Shown: positions 17,500-28,165 of the stretch, in pieces | How positions within the stretch are numbered: position 1 is the first letter of the stretch | Layout of the letters: every line of letters begins with the position of its first letter | From: Sedimentitalea sp039941015 | GTDB lineage: Bacteria > Pseudomonadota > Alphaproteobacteria > Rhodobacterales > Rhodobacteraceae | Reading direction: 5' to 3' (one strand) | Assembly: GCF_039941015.1 (NCBI RefSeq) | Contig: NZ_JBDVFI010000020.1 | Length of the DNA: 64,000 bases | Translations under genes and position numbers: made by a program | Notes under the pieces: model-generated | Told to the model about the DNA's origin: nothing | The model's database searches: none | What the model saw: only the letters and a program-made list of their open reading frames with translations

Positions 17500-17558
17500 C
17501 CCCACCTCTTGCTGCCATCCCTCTTGCCACGATGCCCGCGTCGCCCTAAAGGCTGCAC

Positions 17559-19120
<1,562 letters not shown>

Positions 19121-19130
<10 letters not shown>

Positions 19131-19960
19131 AGAAGAAATCGCGCGACCCTGCCACGCCACCTGACTCGTTTGTTTATTTGGGCCGCAATGACGGCCTGGG
19201 AAACAGACTGGAAGAGATCATTGTTCTCAGTGCCTTGGCCACCAAATACGGGTGCGACGTCACATATCTCTTCCATAACGTCGGTGCACGAGAAGATCGC
19301 AGCTACGAGATCCTGTTTGATCTACAAAATCCGCGCGTCACGTTGAAAGTCGCGGGGAGCAGTTCAATAAAGCTCTTCAATATCCGTCGTCGGTTCGACC
19401 TGAAGAACTGCCTCACCGTGAAAGATCTGGCCTCGCTTCGCTGCATGGTTAGTTCAAATGACGTCAGAGCAAGCGCGCGCAAGATCACGCCAAAATTCAA
19501 CTTTGAGAGCTTTCCGGATCAATCCATCGCCGGCTTTCACATTCGGGCAAGTGATCGGATCGACCCGAATGCAGGACCACATTTTCTAAAGTCGCGCTCC
19601 GAACTGACCGAAAATATCGGCAAGTGCCTAGCTTACCTGAAAAGTATCCAAGACATGAGTGTCATGTTTTTTTCAGACGAACCTCAGCTTGTCTTCGACA
19701 CTCAAGAGTCTTTTACCAAGATAGAACATCGCCCTAGCGTTAATTCAGCCATCGGTGATCTGGTCCCAGACGAATATCGCGACCTCTTCGCATTATCGCG
19801 CTGCAGCCTCATCCTTCTTGCAGGTGCTCCAAGTTCATTCTGTCTTGTTGCGGCCATGATCGGTGGCGTACCTGTCGCACATGGCTATCTGCCGGACGAT
19901 TTCAGAGATCGTTACCCGGCCGACTACATTAGCGTTGACGCTCCGTCTGACTCGTTGTGA
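19121..19960 (+). CDS. Putative glycosyltransferase, fucosyltransferase-like
   Basis: Protein of 279 residues resembling the GDP-fucose-dependent transferase superfamily. Evidence is the N-terminal YLGRNDGLGNRLEEIIVLSA, like the GxGNRL loop of those enzymes, and AGFHIRASDRIDPNAG, like their HxRxxD nucleotide-sugar motif. It also has a late ALSRCSLILLAGAPSSFCLVA segment. The acceptor is unknown; surface polysaccharide is a guess. Base composition is clearly lower than in guaA: the 60-base lines at 19321 and 19621 hold 29 and 24 G+C. It overlaps guaA by 10 bases, with no Shine-Dalgarno of its own. Foreign origin is likely. Confidence 0.55.
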
Positions 19961-20280
19961 GAGTACAGTTAGTAGGCTCTTAACGACTTGAGCCATCACT
20001 GCAGAAACATTTCGGCAAGGCTGTCACCTACGCATGATATCAAGAAACAATGATATGAGGGTTTTGTGGCAGCTTTGGACCCAAACAGAGTATCGGCGAC
20101 CTGAGCGCTTTGGGTTGAATCAATTTATGAAAGTATCTCCAACGGCGCGCGAGCGCGCCAAAATTGACCTTGCGTTGGTTCCGCCAAATTTCATCGAGTG
20201 GAATTGCGAATCATGATCTCCACGCGCCCGGTATTACCCCAACAAGATCAACACCTGTGTGACAATTGGAATGACGTTTT
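19961..20280. other. AT-rich spacer with a possible gene remnant
   Basis: A stretch of 320 bases between the two islet genes. It holds a 60-codon reading frame (20034-20216, plus strand) whose peptide contains WQLWTQTEYRRPERFGLNQF and ends PPNFIEWNCES. It could be the tail of a lost nucleotide-sugar transferase gene, but this is weak. A GGCGCGCGAGCGCGCC inverted repeat lies inside it. No clear promoter or terminator was recognised. Confidence 0.3.
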
Positions 20281-21126
20281 ATGAGCTGGCTGTCCAACTA
20301 CCTGACCCAAAAATATATTGAACGCTACAGCCGACCGGAATTGCAGCGGAAGAACCGAAAAAACATCCTTCGTGCGCTCAGGGCCTATGGATATGAAAAC
20401 GACCCAGATACGACCGATGCCGCCGAAAATTTTCTATTTGAACATGTCCTCAAACAGTTCGATCCGAAAACCATGCTTGATGTCGGTGCGAATGTCGGAA
20501 CCTACAGCCGCAAGTTTCTAAAGTCCTTTCCTAATGAAAAAGTCTATGCATTTGAGCCACTTGGCACGACTTTTGCAACGCTAAGCCAATTGTCACTGGA
20601 ATACGGAGATCGCTTTACGCCAGTTAACGTTGGCGTTGGCAGTCAACTGGGAAAGCTCAAACTTCACTATGAAGAGAGCGCATCATCGCATGCCTCGTTC
20701 GCGGCAGAAGCGAGCGAAGTGCCCTACGTCAAAAACACCCAAACGGACCTGATTGACGTCATTACTCTCGACATTTTCGCCAACGAGAGACTTGGCAGTG
20801 AGACCGTCGATTTCATCAAGATCGACACCGAAGGATTTGAGTTCGAGGTCCTGGCTGGCGCCCAAGACCTGATCGCTCGGCACAAGCCCGTTGGCGTCCA
20901 TATGGAATTTAACTGGCATCACATGTTCCGTGGCCATTCACTGCAAATGCTCGCGGCATCCATCCCGGGGTATGAGGTTTTCCAATTGGTACCCGGAGGG
21001 TTGGCGCGACGAGATCCCAAGGACCCTCTTTCAAATATTTTCATGTTCTCGAACTTTGTGTTTCTGCGCGCCGATCTGATATCGGACCTTGAGCGCAAAG
21101 GCGGAAACCCGTGGCTGCAACTTTGA
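20281..21126 (+). CDS. FkbM-family SAM-dependent methyltransferase
   Basis: Protein of 281 residues. The SAM-binding motif is TMLDVGANVGTYSRKFLKSF (about 64-83), followed by KVYAFEPLGTTF, and the family signature DFIKIDTEGFEFEVLAGA is in the second half. FkbM enzymes methylate hydroxyl groups of sugars or polyketides; beside a glycosyltransferase-like gene, sugar O-methylation of a surface glycan is the likeliest use. The gene shares the low G+C of the islet (25 of 60 at 20521). No strong ribosome site is seen before the ATG. Confidence 0.82.
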   Translation: MSWLSNYLTQKYIERYSRPELQRKNRKNILRALRAYGYENDPDTTDAAENFLFEHVLKQFDPKTMLDVGANVGTYSRKFLKSFPNEKVYAFEPLGTTFATLSQLSLEYGDRFTPVNVGVGSQLGKLKLHYEESASSHASFAAEASEVPYVKNTQTDLIDVITLDIFANERLGSETVDFIKIDTEGFEFEVLAGAQDLIARHKPVGVHMEFNWHHMFRGHSLQMLAASIPGYEVFQLVPGGLARRDPKDPLSNIFMFSNFVFLRADLISDLERKGGNPWLQL

Positions 21127-21226
21127 CATTTTGAAATTTGTGACCGACACCGATCGGGAGAAAGGTTAGTGGAGGTTTCATGAGATACAACTGCTCGCGC
21201 CGCAGGCCCATACATCTGGCCCATCT

Positions 21227-22117
21227 GTGAGCGAACAACCCGCCCAAACCTTAAAGGCCGCCCTCTGGATGACCGGGGCGATTGCTTCGTTCTCGTCGAT
21301 GGCAGTGGCAGGTCGCGAGGTCAGCTTTGCGCTCGATACGTTCGAAATCATGATGTACCGCAGCGCCATTGGCGTGGTGATCGTGGTCGCGATCCTGTCC
21401 CTGACGGGCAAAATGGGCCAAATCTCGCGCCAGCGGATCGGTCTGCATTTTCTGCGCAATCTCGTTCATTTCAGCGGCCAGAACCTCTGGTTCTATGCGA
21501 TCACACTCATCCCGCTGGCGCAGGTCTTTGCGCTCGAATTCACGTCGCCTCTGTGGATCATCATCCTGTCGCCGCTGGTGCTTGGCGAACGGCTTACACC
21601 GATGCGTGTCTTTGCGGCGGCGATGGGTTTTGTGGGCATTCTCATCATCGCACGGCCAAGCCCCGAGACCATCAATGTCGGCATCATGGCTGCGGCGGCC
21701 GCGGCAATCTTCTTTGCCTTCACAGGGATGTTCACCAAGCGGCTGACTCGCACCGACAGCGTTGGCTGCATCATGTTCTGGCTGACAGTGATGCAATTGG
21801 GCTTTGGCCTGCTGGCCGCCGGATTTGATGGCGATATCGCCCTGCCCGACATGCAGACTGCGCCGTGGCTGATCGTCATCGCACTTGGCGGATTGCTCGC
21901 GCATTTCTGCATCACCAACGCACTGGCCATCGCGCCCGCAACCGTGGTCATGCCAATCGACTTTGCCCGGCTGCCCACCATCGCGGTGGTCGGCATGCTC
22001 CTCTATAACGAAGCGCTGGATGTCTGGGTGTTTGTCGGGGCGGCGGTGATCTTTGCGGCCAACTATCTCAACATACTTTCGGAAACCCGCAAGATCCGGG
22101 TCGCCGTGGGCAATTAA
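21227..22117 (+). CDS. EamA-type drug/metabolite transporter 1
   Basis: Integral membrane exporter of the DMT superfamily, 296 residues with about ten hydrophobic helices in two EamA repeats (roughly 10-145 and 155-290). Characteristic stretches are MTGAIASFSSMAVAGREVSF in helix 1 and LEFTSPLWIIILSPLVLGER before the repeat boundary. The start is GTG at 21227 with a poor ribosome site. Composition returns to the GC-rich level of the chromosome here, marking the right end of the islet. It is followed 18 bases later by a second EamA gene on the same strand. Substrate unknown. Confidence 0.85.
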   Translation: MSEQPAQTLKAALWMTGAIASFSSMAVAGREVSFALDTFEIMMYRSAIGVVIVVAILSLTGKMGQISRQRIGLHFLRNLVHFSGQNLWFYAITLIPLAQVFALEFTSPLWIIILSPLVLGERLTPMRVFAAAMGFVGILIIARPSPETINVGIMAAAAAAIFFAFTGMFTKRLTRTDSVGCIMFWLTVMQLGFGLLAAGFDGDIALPDMQTAPWLIVIALGGLLAHFCITNALAIAPATVVMPIDFARLPTIAVVGMLLYNEALDVWVFVGAAVIFAANYLNILSETRKIRVAVGN

Positions 22118-22135
22118 ACTCAGCCATATGGCCGC

Positions 22136-23038
22136 ATGACAGATCAAAAAACCATATCCCCTCGGGCTTGGGCCGAACTCTCGCTGCTGGGTCTTTTTTG
22201 GGGCGGCTCCTTTCTGGCGATCCGCGTCGCACTTGACGAAGTTCCGGTGGTCACTGCCGTGTTGCACCGGACCGGATGGGCGATGCTTGTCTTGTGGATT
22301 GTGGTTCTGGCCTCGCGATTGCCGATCCCGCGCGAACCGCGCGTCTGGGGCGCATTTCTGATCATGGGATTGCTGAACAACGTGATCCCGTTTGGTCTGA
22401 TGAGCTGGGGGCAACTCTATATCGAAACTGGCCTGACCTCGATCCTGAACGCGGCCACCGCGATCTTTGGCGTGCTTGTGGCGGCCCTCGTCTTTGCCGA
22501 CGAGCGCCTGACGTTGCGCAAGGTCATCGGGGTCGGTCTGGGCTTTCTGGGAGTTGCCACGGCCATAGGCCTGACGAACCTCGCGACCTTTGATCTGCGC
22601 AGCACCGCGCAGCTTGCGGTTCTCGCGGGTACGGTCAGCTATGCCCTTGCGAGTGCCTGGGCACGGGCGCGTCTTGGCCATCTGGCACCGCAAGTCGCCG
22701 CCGCCGGAATGCTGACCGGTTCGACCCTGATCCTGCTGCCCGGCGCCTTGATCCTTGACGGACCTGTCGCCTTTGATTTGCAACCGGTCACATGGGCCGC
22801 CATCGCCTATTATGCACTGATCGCCACGGCCGGGGCCTACCTGCTATATTACCGGGTGCTTACGATGGCCGGCAGCGGCAATCTCATGCTGGTTACGCTG
22901 CTGATTCCGCCGGTGGCCATCATTCTCGGGGCGCTTGTCCTTGGCGAAGAGCTTCACCCCCGTGCATATGCCGGCTTTGCCTTACTGGCCCTGGGTTTGC
23001 TGATCCTGAACGGAACGATTGGAAAACGGCGCAATTGA
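22136..23038 (+). CDS. EamA-type drug/metabolite transporter 2
   Basis: Second DMT exporter, 300 residues and about ten transmembrane helices. Features are LGLFWGGSFLAIRVALDEVP in helix 1, LTSILNAATAIFGVLVAALV and the C-terminal repeat with VTLLIPPVAIILGALVLGEE. It is only distantly similar to the upstream EamA protein, so this is not a recent duplication. The two genes are close enough (18 bases) to be co-transcribed. The substrate cannot be told from sequence. Confidence 0.85.
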   Translation: MTDQKTISPRAWAELSLLGLFWGGSFLAIRVALDEVPVVTAVLHRTGWAMLVLWIVVLASRLPIPREPRVWGAFLIMGLLNNVIPFGLMSWGQLYIETGLTSILNAATAIFGVLVAALVFADERLTLRKVIGVGLGFLGVATAIGLTNLATFDLRSTAQLAVLAGTVSYALASAWARARLGHLAPQVAAAGMLTGSTLILLPGALILDGPVAFDLQPVTWAAIAYYALIATAGAYLLYYRVLTMAGSGNLMLVTLLIPPVAIILGALVLGEELHPRAYAGFALLALGLLILNGTIGKRRN

Positions 23039-23083
23039 CCCCGCCCGCGCCGCTGAGTAGCTAGGCGAAAAGGGGACGGGTTC

Positions 23084-23944
23084 ATGATCTATAAAACAGC
23101 GCAGGATTGGCGCGCGGCACCGACAAAGCGCATTCTGTTCTTCGGCATGTCCGGCCTCGGCAAGACCCACATCAGCCAGATGCTCCGCGATGCCGGCGGT
23201 TGGTTTCACTACAGCATCGATTATCGCATCGGCACCCGTTACATGGGCGAATACATCGCTGATAACGCCAAGGCCGAGGCGATGAAGGTCCCATTCCTGC
23301 GCGACCTCCTGCTGTCTGACTCAATTTATATCGGATCAAACATCAGTTTTGCCAACCTGACGCCGGTATCCGCCTATCTCGGAAAGCCCGGCAATCCCGA
23401 TAAGGGCGGGCTCAGCATGGAAGAGTACCGCCGCCGTCAGGAACAGTTCCGGCAAGCGGAAATTCATGCGCTTCTGGATACGGAGTATTTCATCGACCGC
23501 GCCCAACGACTGTATGGATATTCCAATTTTATCTGCGACACTGGCGGATCGATCTGCGAATGGGTCAATGCAGATGATCCCGATGATCCGATCCTGTCCG
23601 AATTGTCACAGCATACATTGATGGTCTGGATCAAAGGCGACGAAGCGCACACTCAGGATCTGATCCGCCGCTTCGACAAGGCCCCCAAACCGATGTCCTA
23701 TCAGCCAGAATTTCTCTCGCGAATGTGGGACACATATCTGAGCGATAACAATTGCCTGGAAGATGATGTTGATCCAGACGCCTTTATCCGCTGGACCTAT
23801 GCGCAGGCCCTGGCACACCGCCAGCCCCGGTACGAGGCGATGGCGCGATGGGGCGTAACAGTAACGGCAGACCAAATCGCATCGGTGCAGGATGCACAGG
23901 GTTTTGACACCCTGATCGCCAACGCAGTTGCCGAACGATCCTAG
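23084..23944 (+). CDS. P-loop ATPase/kinase-like protein of unknown function
   Basis: Cytoplasmic protein of 286 residues with a clear Walker A, GMSGLGKT at 21-28, directly after the strand KRILFF. The sequence IDYRIGTRYMGEYIADNAK follows; YSNFICDTGGSICEWV (about 146-161) is a candidate acidic Walker B-like region. It resembles small-molecule or nucleotide kinases in outline, but I know no named family. RBS-like AAAAGGGGACGG precedes the ATG. Its TAG stop shares CTAG with the convergent secreted-protein gene. Confidence 0.7.
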   Translation: MIYKTAQDWRAAPTKRILFFGMSGLGKTHISQMLRDAGGWFHYSIDYRIGTRYMGEYIADNAKAEAMKVPFLRDLLLSDSIYIGSNISFANLTPVSAYLGKPGNPDKGGLSMEEYRRRQEQFRQAEIHALLDTEYFIDRAQRLYGYSNFICDTGGSICEWVNADDPDDPILSELSQHTLMVWIKGDEAHTQDLIRRFDKAPKPMSYQPEFLSRMWDTYLSDNNCLEDDVDPDAFIRWTYAQALAHRQPRYEAMARWGVTVTADQIASVQDAQGFDTLIANAVAERS

Positions 23945-24516
23945 CCTCGGCAGGCCGCAATCGCGCCTCGCATGGCCGCAGTGGCGCCCTGCAGGTTTAC
24001 ATTCATGACATGACGTCCCTGCATGTCGCTGATCCAGGCAGTTTGGCCATAAGATAGCGCGTTCAGAAACTGACCGCCCGGTATGACGTTCATGGTCAAT
24101 TCCCCGCGCGTGCGGTCAAACGGAACCGTAAAGTTCTGTGCGCCGATACGAAACCGCAACAGGCCCGGCGGACCGTGATGACGAAACAGCATGACATAGC
24201 TCTGCCCTTGACGATCACACATGTAATAAAACCCCGGACCGCCTTCCTGCGCCACATCCACACCGGCAAATCGCGTGATTCCGTCTGCGGCAACACCGCT
24301 CTTCCAACGGGACGCAGTGGCTGGCGCGGTGTACTGAGGTGCTGGTTGCGTGACACAGAGTCTTTCGACGCATTGATGATAACGCGGGCTTTGGGCGCCG
24401 GGGGAATCCGCCAGACACCGCCAGATGCATCGCTGCAAATCCATCGGGTCCCCGGATTGCGCCTGTGCTGTTTGCGCTCCAAGGCAAGCCAACAGCGCCA
24501 GCCAGAAAACTCTCAT
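23941..24516 (-). CDS. Secreted cysteine-containing protein of unknown function
   Basis: Protein of 191 residues from the ATG at 24516; an in-frame ATG 33 bases further upstream is less likely because the signal peptide MRVFWLALLACLGAQTAQAQ starts here. The mature part begins with a four-cysteine segment (CIWRCLADSPG, then CVERLC), followed by a beta-rich domain (GGPGFYYMCDRQGQSYVML, LLRFRIGAQNFTVPFD) and a C-terminal AAMRGAIAACRG. Likely periplasmic. I do not recognise the family. The gene is divergent from metA. Confidence 0.65.
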   Translation of the reverse strand: MRVFWLALLACLGAQTAQAQSGDPMDLQRCIWRCLADSPGAQSPRYHQCVERLCVTQPAPQYTAPATASRWKSGVAADGITRFAGVDVAQEGGPGFYYMCDRQGQSYVMLFRHHGPPGLLRFRIGAQNFTVPFDRTRGELTMNVIPGGQFLNALSYGQTAWISDMQGRHVMNVNLQGATAAMRGAIAACRG

Positions 24517-24609
24517 CGCTCGTTCCGATCCATACAGCACACTCTCCATCTGTCTTTATAGAACTAGCAGCGGCTTCTTTGGCTGTCTTCCCCTGACAAC
24601 GACCCTGCT

Positions 24610-24629
24610 CTGCCAAGCCCCCTTGGCAG
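24610..24629. other. Perfect hairpin in the metA leader
   Basis: CTGCCAAG (24610-24617) and CTTGGCAG (24622-24629) form an 8-bp stem with a CCCC loop, 52 bases before the metA ATG. It may act in the metA leader or in the divergent promoter region. It does not match the SAM-II riboswitch pattern. Confidence 0.45.
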
Positions 24630-24681
24630 CACATCAACACCGTACTATCTAACCCGTTCACTTTCCCTGAAAGCAGAGCCA

Positions 24682-25620
24682 ATGCCCATCAAGATACCCG
24701 CCGACCTTCCTGCCTATGACGTACTGACCCAAGAAGGCGTCATGGTCATGTCCGAGGATCAGGCGGCGCGCCAGGACATCCGGCCATTGCACATCGGGCT
24801 CTTGAATCTGATGCCGAAAAAGATTCAGACCGAGACCCAGTTCGCCCGTCTGATCGGAGCGACACCGCTGCAGATCGAATTCAGCCTGATCCGCATGTCC
24901 GAGCATCAGACCAAGACCACTGCCGCCGATCATATGGAGAGTTTCTATCGCCCGTTTTCAGAACTGCGCGACAAGAAATTCGACGGGCTGATCATCACCG
25001 GCGCACCGATCGAACATCTGGAATTCGATCAGGTGACCTATTGGGATGAAATTTCCGAAATCTTTGAGTGGACCCAGACCAACGTGCATTCCACTCTTGG
25101 TGTGTGCTGGGGCGGTATGGCGATGATCAACCACTTTCATGGCGTCAAGAAACACATGCTGCACCACAAGGCGTTCGGCTGTTTCGGGCACAACAATCTT
25201 GCCCCGGCCTCGCCCTATCTGCGCGGGTTTTCAGACCTTTGCGTGATCCCGGTGTCGCGCTGGACCGAGATGCGGCAGGATGAAATTGACGCCGCGACTG
25301 GGCTGAAGACGTTGTTGGGCAGCGACGAGGTCGGCCCCTGTCTGGTCGAGGATCGAGGGCATCGTGCGCTCTATATCTTTAACCATTTCGAATATGACAG
25401 CGATACCCTGAAACAGGAATATGACCGCGACGTGGCCGAGGGCACCGCGATCAATGTGCCGATCAATTATTATCCCGGTGACGATCCATCAAAGGCTCCG
25501 CAGAACCGTTGGCGCAGCCACGCGCATCTGCTCTATGGCAACTGGATCAACGAGGTGTACGAGACCACGCCTTTCGATATTGAAAAGATTGGACTGGAAA
25601 CGACCGATCTGCGCGCTTGA
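24682..25620 (+). CDS. metA: MetA-type homoserine O-acyltransferase, predicted acetyltransferase
   Basis: Activates homoserine in methionine synthesis. It has 312 residues. Catalytic residues by E. coli-like numbering are all present: Cys142 (LGVCWGGM), His235 and Glu237 (FNHFEYD). Residue 111 is glutamate (TGAPIEHLEF) where succinyl-CoA-using E. coli MetA has glycine; Glu111 is the published marker of acetyl-CoA use. The product is therefore predicted to be O-acetylhomoserine although many databases call the family succinyltransferase. Upstream lies a hairpin; no riboswitch was recognised. Confidence 0.95.
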   Translation: MPIKIPADLPAYDVLTQEGVMVMSEDQAARQDIRPLHIGLLNLMPKKIQTETQFARLIGATPLQIEFSLIRMSEHQTKTTAADHMESFYRPFSELRDKKFDGLIITGAPIEHLEFDQVTYWDEISEIFEWTQTNVHSTLGVCWGGMAMINHFHGVKKHMLHHKAFGCFGHNNLAPASPYLRGFSDLCVIPVSRWTEMRQDEIDAATGLKTLLGSDEVGPCLVEDRGHRALYIFNHFEYDSDTLKQEYDRDVAEGTAINVPINYYPGDDPSKAPQNRWRSHAHLLYGNWINEVYETTPFDIEKIGLETTDLRA

Positions 25621-25628
25621 TTAGGGGT

Positions 25629-26582
25629 ATGGCTTTAAAGGCAATCATCCTGATCCTCGTGGCACTGGCCCTGTTCTGGGCCTTTGTTCTGTTGCGTGCC
25701 CATCGCCAAGAGGCGCGGGCCGAAAGCCGGTTTCCCCCGCAAGGGCAGATCATCCGTGTCGGGGAAACCGATGCTCACGCCGTGGTGATGGGCAACGGCC
25801 CCGATGTGGTCCTGATCCATGGTGCCAGCGGCAGCACGCGCGACATGGTGTTTTCTCTCGCGCCACGTCTGGCCGAGGATTACCGCGTCTACGTCATTGA
25901 TCGCCCCGGACTGGGGTACACCGACAGACTGAACACAACCGGAGCCACCCTGCGCCAACAGGCTGACCTGCTCAGCCAAGCCGCACGGCAACTCGGTGCC
26001 AAGGCGCCGATCGTGGTGGGCCACAGCTATGGCGGCGCGGTGGCTCTGGCCTGGGCGGCGTACCATCCTGATCGCCTCGCAGCCCTGGTTCCGATTGCAG
26101 CGCCGTCCAACCCATGGACCACACCGCTGGACCCGCTTTATCGCGTGACTTCTTCCTGGTGGGGCAGCCGGATCGTCGTGCCGATAATCACCGCTTTTGT
26201 GAGCGAGGAGCGCGTCAACAGGGCCATCGCAGCGGTTTTTGAGCCTCAAAATCCGCCCGATGGCTATGCGGATCAAATCGGCGCCAGCCTGACCCTGCGC
26301 CGCGTGTCCATGCGCGCCAATGCCGATCAGCGCGCCAATCTGCTGGACGAAATCAAAGCGCAGGTCGACGATTACGCGCAGATCGCAGTGCCCACGGAAA
26401 TCGTCCACGGCACGGCGGATGATACGGTTGGCCTGTCCATTCATTCTGAAAAACTCGTTCACCAGATACCGGGCGCTGTTCTGACGCGCCTTGAGGGGAT
26501 CGGCCACATGCCGCAGCACACGTCCGAGGATGAGATTGTCGCCGCAATCGACCGCGCCGCGATGCGTGCGGGTTTGCGTTAA
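25629..26582 (+). CDS. Membrane-anchored alpha/beta hydrolase
   Basis: Serine hydrolase-fold protein of 317 residues. The N-terminus is one hydrophobic helix (AIILILVALALFWAFVLL), probably an anchor, followed by an alpha/beta hydrolase domain with VVLIHGASGSTRDM at the oxyanion strand, nucleophile elbow VGHSYGGAV and late HGTADDTVG (acid) and EGIGHMPQH (histidine). The ATG at 25629 is 9 bases after the metA stop; a TTG inside the metA stop region is an alternative. The substrate is unknown. Confidence 0.82.
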   Translation: MALKAIILILVALALFWAFVLLRAHRQEARAESRFPPQGQIIRVGETDAHAVVMGNGPDVVLIHGASGSTRDMVFSLAPRLAEDYRVYVIDRPGLGYTDRLNTTGATLRQQADLLSQAARQLGAKAPIVVGHSYGGAVALAWAAYHPDRLAALVPIAAPSNPWTTPLDPLYRVTSSWWGSRIVVPIITAFVSEERVNRAIAAVFEPQNPPDGYADQIGASLTLRRVSMRANADQRANLLDEIKAQVDDYAQIAVPTEIVHGTADDTVGLSIHSEKLVHQIPGAVLTRLEGIGHMPQHTSEDEIVAAIDRAAMRAGLR

Positions 26583-26631
26583 GCCCCTTAACATCCCATA
26601 TTGCTGAAAAGACAGACAAAAGGACTTGTCG

Positions 26632-27501
26632 ATGGAACTGCCATTTGACGGCGCGATCAGTGCCTACTTCAAGAACGACGCTCCCGAAGAGATCCGAAAC
26701 GCCATCAAGCGTGCGGACAAGGGCGATATCCTGTCTCCCAGCTATCCGCACAGCGAACGGCTCGCCCGCAAGGTCTATGAAAAGGAGCTGCGCGCACTGC
26801 AGATCGAGCTGGTAAAGATGCAGGCTTGGGTGAAATCAAGCGGCCAGCGTCTTGTCATTGTCTTTGAAGGCCGCGATGCCTCGGGCAAGGGTGGCACCAT
26901 CAAGCGGTTCCGCGAAAATCTTAACCCGCGCGGGGCCAAAGTGATCGCACTGTCCAAACCCTCGGACGCAGAACAAAGCCAGTGGTATTTCCAGCGCTAT
27001 ATCGATCACCTGCCTTCGGCCGGTGAAATCACCTTTTTTGATCGCAGCTGGTACAATCGCGCCGTTGTTGAAAAGGTCCACGGCTTTTGCACTGACGATG
27101 AACGCGAACGGTTTTTTCACCAGGTCACGCCGTTTGAACAGGCGCTGGTCGATGACGGTATTCTGCTCTTCAAGTTCTGGATCAACGTTGGCCGTGCTGA
27201 ACAATTGCGCCGGTTCCTGTCGCGGGAATCGGATCCGCTGAAGCAATGGAAGCTGAGCCCGATTGATGTCGAGGGTCTGCAAAAATGGGACGCCTATTCC
27301 GATGCGATCAGCGAAACTCTGAGCCGCACACACAACAAGATAACGCCTTGGACCATCATCCGCTCAGACGACAAACGCCGTGCCCGCCTGAATGCGATCC
27401 GCAAGGTGCTGGATGCCGTCGATTACAAGCGCAAGAGCAGCAAGGCCCTGGGCCGTATCGACGACAAAATTTGCGGTGGGCCGGACATCTGGGATGTCTA
27501 A
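26632..27501 (+). CDS. ppk2: Polyphosphate kinase 2
   Basis: Transfers phosphate between polyphosphate and nucleotides. It has 289 residues and a single PPK2 domain. Walker A is GRDASGKGG at 80-88, the Walker B-like segment is FFDRSWYNR (135-143) and the lid includes HGFCTDDERERFF. The start at 26632 follows AAAGGA by 7 bases. Family members differ in using ADP, AMP or GDP and the sequence alone does not settle which. The stop overlaps the TetR gene by 8 bases, so the two may be expressed together. Confidence 0.92.
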   Translation: MELPFDGAISAYFKNDAPEEIRNAIKRADKGDILSPSYPHSERLARKVYEKELRALQIELVKMQAWVKSSGQRLVIVFEGRDASGKGGTIKRFRENLNPRGAKVIALSKPSDAEQSQWYFQRYIDHLPSAGEITFFDRSWYNRAVVEKVHGFCTDDERERFFHQVTPFEQALVDDGILLFKFWINVGRAEQLRRFLSRESDPLKQWKLSPIDVEGLQKWDAYSDAISETLSRTHNKITPWTIIRSDDKRRARLNAIRKVLDAVDYKRKSSKALGRIDDKICGGPDIWDV

Positions 27502-28111
27502 ACGCGGGTACCATCACGGCAACCTGCGCCAGGCCCTGATCGACGCCGCATTGGAGTTGATCGAGGTCAAGGGACCGACCGGTTTCACCTTGTCAGAGGC
27601 CGCGAAACAGGCGGGTGTCACCCCGGCTGCCGTCTACCGTCACTTTGAAGGGCGCGAGGATCTGATCGCCGAGGCTGCACGCCAAGGGTTCGAGATGTTC
27701 GCCGACCTCATGCAATACGCCTATGAGTCGGGCCAGCCCTCGGCACTGGCCGCATTTGAGGCCACGGGCCGCGCCTATCTGGCCTTTGCCCGAAAGCATC
27801 CGGGTCACTATATCTCAATGTTTGAAAGCGGGATTTCCGTGAACCGAACCCCTGAACTGGCAGCCGCCTCGGCGCGTGCCCGCGATGTACTGGAACGCGC
27901 CGCCGCGGATCTGTCAGAACACATCCCACCGGAAAAGCGCCCGCCCGCATCCATGTTTAGCGCCCATATCTGGGCGCTCAGCCACGGGGTTGTCGAACTT
28001 TATGCCCGTGCCACGCCGGGCAACCGCTCGCCCTTTCCGCCCGAAGAACTGCTGGAATCCGGTATCGGGATTTACCTGCGGGGCCTCGGCTTGATTGAAC
28101 CGGATAGCTAA
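27494..28111 (+). CDS. TetR-family transcriptional regulator
   Basis: Repressor-type protein of 205 residues. The N-terminal helix-turn-helix covers HGNLRQALIDAALELIEVKG and FTLSEAAKQAGVTPAAVYRHF (about 7-50); the rest is a helical ligand-binding domain with a TetR C-terminal helix bundle. The start is the ATG inside the end of ppk2 (8-base overlap). It may control ppk2 or the following imuA-imuB-dnaE2 genes, but no operator was identified. The ligand is unknown. Confidence 0.88.
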   Translation: MSKRGYHHGNLRQALIDAALELIEVKGPTGFTLSEAAKQAGVTPAAVYRHFEGREDLIAEAARQGFEMFADLMQYAYESGQPSALAAFEATGRAYLAFARKHPGHYISMFESGISVNRTPELAAASARARDVLERAAADLSEHIPPEKRPPASMFSAHIWALSHGVVELYARATPGNRSPFPPEELLESGIGIYLRGLGLIEPDS

Positions 28112-28121
28112 AGAACCGGAT
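28097..28121. repeat. Direct repeat GAACCGGAT before imuA
   Basis: GAACCGGAT occurs at 28097-28105 and 28113-28121, separated by 7 bases, overlapping the TetR stop. The GAAC cores are 16 bases apart, whereas the alphaproteobacterial LexA box is GAAC-N7-GAAC (11 apart). It may be regulatory or simply part of the TetR 3' end. Confidence 0.3.
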
Positions 28122-28165
28122 CAACGGTGGTTTCTATCGTCGGAATTCCGGTCTATTTTGGTCGC

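Noticed and set aside
21251..22783. Very long minus-strand reading frame of about 510 codons
   Set aside because: It runs opposite two EamA genes with clear transmembrane pattern; the antisense peptide is charged low-complexity sequence typical of GC-rich codon shadows.
24550..24681. SAM-II riboswitch before metA
   Set aside because: A hairpin is present but the conserved pseudoknot sequence elements of SAM-II are not found in the leader.
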